Assembly: GCA_008508345.1 (NCBI GenBank)
Contig: QNGE01000142.1
Location: forward strand, 326,063-390,062
Source: Paragonimus westermani
Taxonomy: Eukaryota; Platyhelminthes; Trematoda; Plagiorchiida; Troglotrematidae
Direction of reading: 5' to 3'
Length of the DNA stretch: 64,000 nucleotides
Shown here: positions 1 through 12,400 of the stretch, one piece after another
Layout of the letters: each line of letters opens with the position of its first letter
How positions within the stretch are numbered: the first letter of the stretch is position 1
Translations under genes and position numbers: made by a program
The notes under the pieces: generated by a model
Seen by the model: only the letters and a program-made list of their open reading frames with translations
What the model was told of the DNA's origin: nothing
Database searches by the model: none

Positions 1-3000
1 TGAGAAAGGCATTATATTACGATTAATGTCAGCAAGTATCTCAAGAACGCCACTACGACAATCGTTTTAACTAGTCGGCATAATACCGAATGCATTATTA
101 CGTTAACAAATTGTAATCATTTGCAGCAGTAGTCTAACACCGTTCTGTAGGACTGTATAAAAAGTTTGTGAGGACTATCAAAACCAGTGTAAGAGCAACC
201 TAGCCATCAAGAAAAATTACACTAAGAAGAAATTAGGGTGCAGTTACAGAGACCAAAACAGAGAATATCTTTCTTGATGAGCCTGTTGAAAAAAATAATG
301 TGACTAGTAAAGCTCCGGCAAATAAGAGCTCAAAAATTGACGGAATGCGACCAGAATATCATGTCAACGTCGACGAAATGTTGGGTTTCGAATAATTACT
401 GAAACCGTGTTACCAAGTGCAGTGTTAAGAAGAAGACTCAATATAATGAAAGATGCCGAGGATGACTGGAAAGTAACCCAGTGCACTGAATTTAGGAGAA
501 CTTCCGATACACTTTTGAAAAAGCGGTTACGTGAGATATGGAATTTAAACTGGTATATTTTATGTGGAACAATAAACTAAATAAAAACAGACAAGAAATA
601 ACCGCAACATTCTAGGGTGTCTGGTTTAAGTTGCCTAATTGCAAATGATCAAACAATCAGACAAATACAGGTTTATTCAGTGTGAAACAGTGGGAAAACA
701 AAACTAAACACTAGTATTCAACGATGGGAAATTTTTTGTTGAGGTATATATGAAGAAACGGGTAGGCTCATCGATCTCTCAGATGTTTGGTATTTCTCTG
801 AAAAAGCAAACATTCTATGAACTGCATAAACGGAGTCTCCCCAAATGGAACGTGTCAAGTTGTGTGTAAATTACTATTTATCGTCAGCCTCAACCATTAA
901 AGGCATGTAACCTAAAGTGTTCTTTTTTAGTAAGGTCCGATAAAGAAATGTATACCTGGCCGACCAAACTTTTATTTGGTATCCTCTGACGACTCAACAA
1001 GACGTACGCCTGTAACAATCAGAAGATTTGCCGCCGAAAAAGACATGGCCAAACACAGCAGTTAAATAGTCTGGGAAATACTTGTTTAGTCATCCGGAAA
1101 TAAATAACATGTGGTTGGTTTGGTTCTGCTTAACAGGCTGTACTCTGCTCTAGGCTTAAACAAGGGCAAAGTAGCATTGTTGATGCACCAAAAACAAAAA
1201 ATGTGAGCGTGAACAGATGGATCTGCGTCCTAGATTTTTGTCAGTAACCAAGTTTTTTCGTGTGAGTTAACAACTATTCGGTACAAACTCTCCACCTCAA
1301 ACGACGGTCTCCGGTATTCAACAGAAGAATCGTGAAGGTTTTGCATTCGGAGCTATATCGGCCGATATAGTAATACTACCATTTTGGAAGATCTCGAGTT
1401 TTAAATTACTTTCTCTATGTCACGAAATTATTACTGATATAACTGCAAACAGTAAACAATTGCGCACCTAGTGTCACATCCATGTATCTACCGTGAAAAG
1501 AAGAATACAGTAACACATCACAATTTCTTTGTAATTAATTAAAACGAGGTGGACATCCTGAAATTTCGACACATTCCTCATCAGTTCAAAATATTTTCAT
1601 CAGTCGCGTTTCAGCTCGAAGAAGGTCAGATGGAGTTAATTACAAATGACTCCGCATGTTTTGACAGCTGAAAAGAGGTTGACAGCTAGTGTTCCCAATA
1701 ACGTTATCTACACAATATCTGGGCTCTCCACACCGTACAGTAAAGCATCTATTTTTCGAGTGCGCCCCTGTTGTCCGCACAAAGCCATTTACATTTTTTT
1801 GTCGTGTCGCCGCGTGATGATTTGTATTGACAGTGCGGAAAAACAAAGTATCGTGCAGTTAGCAGATCAACATTCGCTATAACTTGCAATTATAATCAGT
1901 TAGCCAGTGGCTTCAGCGTGTACCGAACAATTTTGGTTGACAGACTCCATCATGAACACTGACTGGTCATACAAAACTATAATTAGATTACGTCGGTGTC
2001 CATCAATCTCAGTAAAAACCATGAAATCGCAATAGTCAAAGCATAAGCGATTCGAACACGCTTTTCTCTGCCTTTCACTGGGGTATGTTGTCACGTTCTT
2101 CAACTCAATCGATTTCGAGACCTCATATCAAACAACTCACAGTTTATTGTCAGGTATTTTAAACCATCATATGAATTGCTGAATTCAAGCCTACTGTTGC
2201 AGCTTTGTTCGCTTATCTTTTTGCTTCCGTTGATGCAAAATTCCTAGGCAATAATCCTCTGAGAAAGTAAACAAATATAGCTGTCAGAATCGCTGTTCGC
2301 TGATTTAGATCTGGCTGAATTATGTGCTTTCCCAAATTTAATAAATTATGCATAATCCGAAATGACAATAGTTTTCATTTCTTCCTACACAGCAAGAACA
2401 TGTTCGTCAGTTAAACAGGTTTCGATGCTGGAATTGTGACTGCAATAAAAAGGCACAATGAAGTAAAACTGTTTCAACAACCATGCAAGACATTCATGCA
2501 AAACATTGCACAACCTTTGGTTTAGTGACAGATTTACGCAAAATGTATTTAGTTCATAATTCGTTTAACTTCATCTCGCGGGTCTATAAATGAGCTATCT
2601 TATTTCAAGGAAGCATATCCGTCTGCTCACGTTAGTGTTGAGAACAATTATTGGACACGATTAATTGTAAAGGAGTCATATCTAAATTGCTGTTAAGATG
2701 GACCCATCCGATGACCGTCGTACGTTACAGAATTTGACGTAAACTAATCAGACTGTAGATTGCATAAGTACGCAATATTAAAACAGTAATAAATAACACA
2801 AAAAATTCCCATGTTTCAAGGCATTCATCGTTACAATATAGGTTTCATTTGCGCTAGTGATTTCCTAGACGGAAGGAACAGTGTACCCCGAAGTACGGCT
2901 GAATAGTTGCTAAAAACGTTGCTCCCGTGACTGCTACAATCGATGTAACCTACCTAGCATCGGCCATAAGGAAACAAAAAGATCAAGTCAGCAGACCCTG

Positions 3001-3240
3001 TCACATGTCTCTCAAATTTATAATACGGCTCATTCTCTCGAACTAATTCTCACTATGAAAATGCAAGTGCACATCTGTTAGTGAGGGAGACCGGCGAATC
3101 GAGATGCAGATGTTTGTCGAGAACATTGGACTACTTTGCGCACGACAAAAGCCCCACCAATTAGGTCATGGACTACGCAAACGACCAATAGAGTTACTAC
3201 GACTTTCAAATTGATCGGCAAATGGGACTACGACAAAACA
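1..3240. other. Upstream region, no gene seen
   Basis: Short chance-length ORFs on both strands around 1.6-2.1 kb, A+T-rich sequence, and no convincing coding exon, RNA gene or repeat. It presumably includes the distal promoter of the ephrin gene. Confidence 0.5.
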
Positions 3241-3246
3241 TATAAA
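3241..3246 (+). promoter_or_regulatory. TATA-like box upstream of ephrin exon 1
   Basis: TATAAA lies 85 nt before the ephrin start codon and is followed by a short GC-richer stretch (CGCGCGTGTGCGC). Spacing fits a core promoter with a transcription start near 3270 and a 5' leader of about 60 nt. There is no other support, and an additional upstream non-coding exon cannot be excluded. Confidence 0.3.
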
Positions 3247-3279
3247 CGCGCGTGTGCGCATTGCTGCTGACGAAAATAA

Positions 3280-3330
3280 ATGGAATGTAATTTTAGCTAC
3301 ATTTATAAGATGCACTCTGGAATCTGTTAA
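3280..3330 (+). other. Upstream ORF abutting the ephrin start
   Basis: ATG at 3280 opens a 16-codon ORF that ends with TAA at 3328-3330, immediately before the ephrin ATG at 3331 and in the same frame. If the leader is transcribed as drawn, ribosomes would translate this peptide first and have to reinitiate at the adjacent ATG or leak past the first. This would dampen ephrin translation. Its presence in the mRNA is not proven. Confidence 0.4.
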
Positions 3331-3452
3331 ATGATACTGTTTCTCATTTTGTATGGGATACTCTGGAATTGTTCACTGCCCGTAATTTTCAGCAAGCATT
3401 CCGGCCCAATGTTTCAAGACCACGTAGTCCAATGGAATCCAAAGAACCGCCT
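3331..3452 (+). CDS. Ephrin exon 1: signal peptide and N-terminal strand
   Basis: Starts at ATG 3331 and reads 40 codons plus two bases to a GTGAGT donor at 3453 (phase 2). The first 21 residues are a clear signal peptide (short n-region, hydrophobic core LFLILYGILW). Residues 31-39 read HVVQWNPKN, which corresponds to the conserved VYWNSSNP start of the ephrin receptor-binding domain. A cryptic acceptor-like TTTTCAG lies inside the exon at 3366-3372, but the open frame through it with a signal peptide favours this ATG. The exon is too short to appear as a long ORF because the donor creates TGA. Confidence 0.82.
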
Positions 3453-6400
3453 GTGAGTAACACGCTGTTCAAATAAAACATAATATGAAGCTAAAATTTA
3501 GCAGTGTCGCAATAGAACATAGAACAAGAAAATTTTTAACAGTGAATAGAAATTTTTCTGCTTCTCACAGAATTAAAAGTAAAATCGATAATGGTTCATT
3601 GCAAACAAATTGAGCACTTATTCAAGTCATTAGATTTTTTCTAATAAACTTATATTCAACGGTATTCTTAGCTGCTCTAGAAACTGCCGAGGGTTTTTTT
3701 GGTGACGCCAATCTGTATCTTCGAAATGACGGGCGAAAAGTTGTCTGTGTGAACATTGATCTACCTCGCAATTACACCAGTTGGCAACTACTTAGCCTTT
3801 GAGAAAATTTACCATCGCGCCTGCGATACCAGTGAGTATCAGCTGAGTGTTCTGCCAAATACGAGCAACCAACGAAATTTACCACACAGTATTAGGACCC
3901 AACGACTGAGATAGACAAGTCTTATTTTTCCACAGCTAAAATAATTGCAACCCCATTGTTTATCGGTTGACCTTTTGGAGTAACATGATGCCACTTGTTT
4001 AATTGTCGTAGGTTCGATCCTGCGGCACCCATTGAAGTAGATACTTAGATCCATCTGAGTGACTACACCATTTTACCATCAACAAACAAACCTCACTGAT
4101 TTTAATCATTTTATTCAAATGCATCAAATTTGAACTGTACAAATTTCGGGCGGTATTATGGCAAATTCAAATCCCGTTTTATGGATTCCGATAGTTAATT
4201 AATTATCCGATGGAAAGGCTTAACAATGACTGTAAAGCAGCTAATCATAACTAACTAAATATGTTCAGCAATAGGTGGGTTTGTATAGAATAGTTAAATA
4301 CACTGTAGTTGAAAAAATGTGAAGTTGTGATCTACTACTTGCCAATACTGACTATTTCACTCAGACGGCTATCGACTTCTGTTACGTAAATTTCGGAAAA
4401 TGCCTCAATTGTGATTTCATACTTTTGAGATGGCATGTAGAAAACTGTCTGCAAACAAGACGGCCTTTCAAAGACGGCATTAATCACGCGCAGGGAGGTT
4501 ACGCATGATGGAATGATCTAGCTCTATGTGAGATTGCAGACCTTTTTAAAATCCCTGATACACTGATCCTGATAGAATCGCATGGAACTGATTTATGCGA
4601 ACAAACATGTAACACGAGTGAAAATATCTTCTTGGAAAAGGCTGGCTGTAGAGTGTATACAAAACAGCGGCTACGGTCAGTTAAATTGTAATCAATTCAC
4701 AGTAATCGTACTTCTCTCGAACTCCTCAGAATTTGAGCGGAAACCATAAAATCTGTTTAACCTCAGAGAAACATCCTTTTCGCGTTGAAATCTTGCCGGC
4801 TCAAGGTATTCTTTGAAATTTCACTATCACACAGGAGGTATGTTTGTATTTGACCCGTATTCATGTCCACCTTCAAAAACTTCCGACTTGAAGCGCTGAA
4901 TTCAATTGAATTATTCTATTGTGGGCCTTATTCTTAGCTGGTAATTTCAGTAATAATGTTATATGGTTAACCTACCCTTATGTTCGCGACATCCTCGTCA
5001 TTGAATCTTTGAAAATCGGTAGCAATCTGACACTTTTGCTGAGCGTTAACCATTTTTACCATTGACTTCAGAAAATAAGTGACCCGCAGAAAGCCTGAAA
5101 ACGGTGCTGTGCAAAATTTTGTCCACCAGGAGTCAACAATATTTCTGTGATTCGCAATCCTTTTGCCTATCATGAGATTACGTTGCGCCTGGAGATTGGT
5201 ATCGTGTAAATAACAATCTGATTAATGAATTATAGTAGTCACATCCTAAATGATTGCCTCTTCATTATCCGACCCCGTTAGGTGGTGTAAAGGAAATTTG
5301 CTCAGAATCAGAGCTTGTGTGACCATACACAATTTACGATTATCATCTATGTTTATACCAACGGTAAGGCTTGGTGACATGATGCATGTCTCATGCTCAC
5401 AACAGTCCGCATCAATTCAGTTTGTGTAAATTTCATACAACCTTCAAAATTGGTATATATATTTGAGGTGCTCGAAACGTCTTACTTCCGCGCATGTATC
5501 CACCGCGATTGTCGTGATATCTGCTATCTTCCGTGACTACATACTTACTGATCACTGATGGTGTGTTGTAATGGCTAACAACGGAAAACAATCGACTGCC
5601 ACATTTCGACCTTTGTATTCTGAAGGTATCATTCAGTAACAAAATAATAAGGATGTCTTGATAATTAAACACCTCGTTTATACCCTTCGTTAACGTATGT
5701 TAATATTTGACAATGTACATATTCTATGTGGAAACAATGAACAGCTACAATGTGGCAAATAACGATAGAGGGGAAAGTGTTGCTGTTTCTTAGGCTTTCA
5801 TGTACGCTAAACAAAACTTCTGTGTATATAGGGAATGATAGCAAATACTGACTTGTGTTACCTCTGAAAACACGGAAGAAGTGGGTCAGTACATGCACAG
5901 CATTTTACCTACAAAACGTTTTTAATTTAGATTTTGTAATATACCTTACTCATCAGGAGGCATATGTGCAGCATTTATGTCTGTTCCTGTCACCACGTTA
6001 TACTGATTCAAGATTTTTGTTCTTGTGCACAAATTGAGTAAGAGATATGCCTTAGTATATATTCACTCCCTTTCACTGTAGGCATTAGTTCACATTTCAA
6101 AGAAGTAGGGTTATAGCTTCAAAACACTTTGACATGACAATCGTGTGATCAGTATAGGATTCTACAGTATTTAATCGGTGAGGCAAAGAAGCAGGATTAT
6201 TCTGATTGTTAAATACCGATGACGGCATCAACTGCAAGATACAGCTGAAACGGCCTATTGTGGACAAAGAGTGAGCTCAAGTAATTCGAGGAAAACAGGC
6301 TCAATTAGATTCATTCAATTGCTTATTTATCAAGCATTTACAAAACGTGTGTTAGTTGATGGTTGGATTTTGGTTTAAATGGAATCAGCGCGCACATCCT

Positions 6401-9400
6401 GGCACAGGACTTGTCTATTAAAATCCTGCAGGTACGTTTTAATGAAATTGAAAATACATCCAAATCGCTAATAACGTTGTCTGCCCAGTAGGTTTCTTTA
6501 TCGGATTTCAAAGTAGTTCTTTTAGATTGCTCTTAATCCGCAGGATGTCAATTAGGACGGCTTGTCGGTACACGAAAACATATACAGCTCAACGCAAAAA
6601 CGCACCGTGAGGTAGGCACGATGGCATTTGGACATCAGTCTGATAATTAACAAGGCCGCTAACAAGCTGTCTGTGAAAACACTTAACTGGGTGTAATTAG
6701 GATTTTTTCCAACACCAGGTAGTTAAACGAAATCCCGAAACGACGAATGTTCTATTTCCATTTTTTTTCCTGTGGATTTTTCAGAGCATATTGCGGTTTA
6801 TATCATGTGTGCCAGAACATGAAACAAAATGTTTCAGGTACAATGCTTGCTCTGTTCCCAGAAGGAAGCTACAAAGAAAGTTCGGTTGTATTCTGAGCGA
6901 TTAAAGTTAAAATCATTTTTGACAGTGTTTTTGTTAACTTATGCGGCTGACTGTTTGTTAATTGCAACTAACCTGCATTTCACTTCCAATGTAGCTACTT
7001 CAGTACATGGTAACACTATTTATCTGTTGACCACAGTATCTCGTGTGGGGTTACCATCAGTTCAGTATGAACACGTTTAAGTCATTTAACCAAAAAATCC
7101 ATTATTTAGGCTAGAGAAACAACAGTTTTTTAACAACACACGTTAACTTGTGCTCAGTTAACTAAATTCAGAATCCATTTTTACGCTCAAACGACATAAA
7201 ATGTGGGATGTGTATGATTACCAATCAAACCAGTGCCTTCTGTGAAATGGTTTACAATTTTCATTCATCAAGTTGCCTATGCTTTGAAAACAGTTTTGGA
7301 TAGGAAGTCACGATATAAGACGAAAAATGTTTTGAAGCAAAAATTGAGACCTAAGGTGCTGTTTCAGACTTTTGATAACTGACCTCGAAATTGAAAATGT
7401 GATCTACTTTGTCAATTTGGTTGTTTTATTTCGTCATTCACGTAGCATGGTCAAGACGTTGTCATCAGGTTATATTACAATTGCAAATCGAGTACGACAA
7501 TGTGCAAACAATATACGTTGAATTTCACCAGAGTTTAAAAAGATGCCTAGGCAGGCATGAATCCCGTAAGCCTGTGTTCCGTGCCAAATAATACTGAGAT
7601 ACAAAGTTTTGTTGAAGTCAGAGGAAGAATCGAAATATTCCCTCATATCAAGCTTTAAGAAAGAGTGGCGTTCGGTTTTTACCATTTGCTCAAGCGCCCC
7701 TAAATTCACTTAAAGTGTTTAAGGCGCAGTAAGAAGTTACTGCACGATAGGTGCAGCTCAAGTTAACCCGCATTTCGATTACGTAATTAAATCACCTTCA
7801 ACCCACCTAAAACCATAGAATTACTCTGAAGGTGGACATCTTAAGCAAGTCATGGATTCAACTTACAGACATGAGCTTGAAGACTGACGAAGTCTGCTGG
7901 GTATTAGTCCTCCTGTGAAAATTCACGCTGGATATTCAGCCCATTTTCTGGATGGCTGCTTCCCGATTTTAATGGGACTTGAAGTTCAAACGCTTGATTC
8001 CCGTCCACTCTTGCCTGCTGACCAGGTGGGTCTGTTCTAAGACTTCGTAACATGAATGCGATTGACCAACCACTGCAAAAAATAACCTTCGATCCAATAG
8101 ACTGTTCGTCACACAGGACTGATTTTAGCTTCCCCTTTCCCACAAGCACTTCAGTCGTGAGTTCATCGCGAAGACGCATGAATGCAACACACATAGAGCC
8201 TTGTAAGCTCACAAACACTCCGTTGTTTACAGTAAACTGGTTAATGCCCATAACTGTGTGGGGGTAAGTTAACATCCATTCAGTGCCTGATAAATATTGC
8301 TAGACAGAGTGAAACACAATCAGTATGGTTTTGTTATTTAAAGGGTTACCGACTGTGGAGGCTAAAGCTACCCAACGGGATGAACAAACACCTAGTTACT
8401 AGTAAGTCACAACACACTACATACCATTCAGTCATTGCCACCAGTTATGTGTTAAAGTTCGAGAACTACGCTCAGGTTGAAGAAACCACCACCTATCAAG
8501 AAAGTTAACTGCCATATTGTAGTATCTGCATTTTTATGCTTGTTTTTCAATTGGCTGAGCTCAGGATGTTCGTACTGAGATTAAGAGAGGCAGGTTTAAG
8601 AGCGAATATAATGTTATTGTTTGTTTACTTAACAATTGCGTTTATTTTTCGCGGTAACTGTACGCACCGGTAAGTGCCAATTATAAGAGGAAAATCGTTT
8701 TATAACTCACCTCCGGTAATTGAAGGTGACATATTTCTTTCTGTGTTAATTAACTCGTTTCCGTTCAATGTATTGAACTCATTGCAATGCAAAAAAGCAC
8801 CATACAAAGATATCTCTACGGCTTCTTCAAGGTTCTAGATATGAGCAGAGTAAAGCAAAATATCTTTTCAGTTGTGGTTGTATAGTGAACACGCTTCATC
8901 GAACACAAAAGCCACAGGTAACATCCGGTCTCCAGTTGTCCGCCTAAACCTCTGTTTAGATTTTGAACGTTTTAACATCAAACAAGGTGAAACAATCAGT
9001 GTGTATAATTTCTGAAGTACTGGATTACGCGGTGTGGTGAGTGCGTGCCCATGAATTGCAGTCACTATATATGGCGTAAGAATAACCTCTCACCTAAAAT
9101 GTGAATGGCCGTTTCTGGTTGTTAACCTATATTGACAGGGCCATTCAGTGACAATCATCCTTCAAAACGACTGTCCTTATACGCCTAGAATCTTACCCAC
9201 TGACTACATCGCCTCGCTTGGTGACAAACCGTTTGCAATCCAGAATCCTAGCTCGACGAAAAACCGAAGACGTTAAATATCAACTCGAGCTGCTAACCCC
9301 ATCCCTTTTCTAAATAATCGATGGGTAGCATATATGCAAAAATGGTGCGCAGCGACATTTAAAGATGCAGGATCGTGTAAGTCAAACCTCCGTAAAAATG

Positions 9401-12400
9401 ACTGCAGCTTTATCATCATCATAAACCTTTCGACGAGCGTCTACTGAAAAGGTATATGGATGCTGTTAGAAGAATATATTCCTGCCATTGCAGCGATTTG
9501 AACTCGGTTCAACTTTTCACGAAGCAGCAGTTTCGACCGTTGACCTTATACTGACTTCCTAGTAACCACGAGTTAGATGTCACATAATAGCCTTCAACCA
9601 GACTGGCATAAGAATAACAAACGGGTTGGTTGACCATCACTCGAGAAGTCGTGGCGACTGATGGCAGGCTCAAGTCAAAAGACGAAGATTAGGGTTTGGT
9701 TTAGAGCTAAAACCACGAAAACAACCGGAATTCCACAACGAAGTATTCCGAGGTGTGTTCGGCTGGGGAAGGTGACAAAGGCCTTGTGTTCAGTGTCCGA
9801 TCAGAAATGATTATGATTGTTGGATATTCCGGCCAAATGTACCACCTGTGTGAAGATTTGTAAGCTTGCCAACAGTAGAATGATATGAGAAGGACAGGCC
9901 AATTTGTATATGAAAAAAGCATCAAACTAATAATCTCACAAAGATTATCATGTAGACCCAGTGGTAAGTATCCAGTGTTTTGATGACTGGTCCACAGAGG
10001 AAATGATCATGAACTCTAATTCCCTGAATATCCCAGATATTCCGGGTTTTCGGAGCTTGTCGTGTGTTCGAGGTAGTCTGGAATACACACTCCCTACTAA
10101 ATTTTTCAAGGTCACCAGGACTAGCCGTAAGACCTTCAACACGAGCGGTTCGAAGGAATATGCTCGACTCTATCTCCTAACATTATTTGAATGAAAACAA
10201 TAGAAAGACATGACAAAATTTAACAATCAGAAAAATCGTATTAAATTTACTTCAAGTAATTGGAGATTTGAAGATAACGGAAATAGCTTCGTCCTGCTTA
10301 TATCCTACTTTACAGTAACACTGTTAGGTGAATGCAAATGCTGTGCACGTTTGCGTCCCGGATGCACTTTCTGTTGATAAAACACCAACCGTGAAAATAC
10401 AACTCACTTTGCATGTTTGCTCACTTTTCAATGGTCTGAACGATGAACGAATGGTCCGCAGTAAACCCATGACACTCACTGAAATCACCAAACACCCCAC
10501 AATTCTGACTGTAGAGTAAACTAACGTTTTCGTTAGAATATCTTAAGTTTGATACCAGACGACAGATTTTTGTGGTTAAAAATACCTTTCTGCATTCAAT
10601 GTATTGCATAGGTAATGAGGTATACTCAGTTGTGACATTATCTAAGAGTTGACGATTAATATTTTAGATTACCTCCAAAATGGAACAAAAACATTCAATA
10701 CTACCAATAATGACCATAACTGTACGATAGGCTTAATATGATCAATACTTACAACCGCGGATGTTTGAGTAAAGACATTCTGCGCTAAGCATAAAGGCTT
10801 TGTGTTCTGACCAAATAAATCACACCTAGTTTATTTAAGATAAGGAAAAAGTACTTTGAGGGGCTTTAATACACTGCATTGGTATCTTGTCCCAGCAGAC
10901 CGTCTGAACTGTCGGGTATTACCAAGGTATCGAAATAAGCTTACTTCGCCTTGTACATTGTTGCCTACAAACATCACCAACCCATGAGAGAGAAATTAGT
11001 GGGTAACACAGATTAAGCTGGCAAAAACAGCTCGGCCTACACGGATGCATCTAACTGACCGATCGAATCGAAGGGAGCGTACCAGGTGACTTTTGGTTAT
11101 GTTCAACATGTGACGAGTGACCTGAGCTTATTAGTGCGCCTCATTAGCTACCGAAGCTGATGGCAAACTTGTGGAACATGTTCAAGGCAACCTGGAAATT
11201 CTGCCGTGCAGTTGAGTGGTTTTCAAGATATCACTGTCGTAACTAGTCAGAACTTCAACTGTTGAATTTCTACAAGTGTTTTTCGCATAATTGACAGAAA
11301 GTGGGCGGATTTACGTTCCTGATCAAACTTATTTTCAACTTTGATTATCTTCCATATATTCTTACCACAAATGTTTTTCACTGATCTCGACCTCAACACG
11401 GAATCATTGAAACTAATTTAATATTTCCCTTTTAGGCTTCTATAATAATAAATATCGTGATTACAGAATTGCTTTCCATTAAATCTATAAAAGTTAATTG
11501 CTCAGTTAACCAAATCAAATATAAAATATGGTGTGACATATGTGAAATCAAATTGTGGCAGAAAAGGCATGCAAATATTGGCCATAAAACCACACGGAAA
11601 TCAACAACGTTCTAATGTAAATTGGATTCGGCACAGAACTAAGCAGTAACCTAATTTTTTTGAATAACGAAGTTTTTGATCGCTTATTGTGCAAGATAAC
11701 GCAACTAGAATAACACTGTTTCACGTCAAACCCAGAAATGCTCGAAACCCATTAAACATTTTTTAGAACGAACTATGTGAAATGATCTGATTTAATAAAA
11801 GATTATTATCGAACGGTTACCGCCTTGATTTCGGATAGGCGAAAGTTACTTCTGCTCAATCACTGTAAGTCAACTATTTCTGGTTAACCCTAAAATGTTC
11901 AGCAAACCGCTTTACGTCCTCAACGTGTCAGTAGTCAATTGATAACGAACAGCCCACTGAAATGTGGTTCCTGCAGTTTATATTCATTTCATGTTTTCAA
12001 GGCCGTACCCTTTGAAAGTGCGAATATTGCATAGTCAGAACTTACGGACCGTATTTTAATGAGACATGCTCGATATGTTAGGTTATGTGTGAAACATTGA
12101 TCTGAGCGGATCAGAGAATTCTTTTCTGAAAGAAAAATTGCAATCATCACGTATTTGTAAAACACTGTGCACTGTAGCATTGATGTTATTTGTAATAAAA
12201 AATAAGGCATCCCGTTCTTGAAAAATTCTGAATGCAAACTCCTATGAATGCTCCACGTATTTGAGAGAATTTCCACCAGTTCAAACCGACTGCTTTTACC
12301 ATCTTTTAATTTCGCCAAACAGCATTTACAACCTGCCAATGAATCAAGTATCATCAGATTACACGATTCACCTCTCCATCTTAGAATTGTTTCGCAAAAT

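Noticed and set aside
4012..4021. tRNA/SINE-like B box GGTTCGATCC with CGGCACCCA after it
   Set aside because: The T-arm does not pair with a seven-base loop and no A box or cloverleaf is present upstream; at best a decayed SINE tail.
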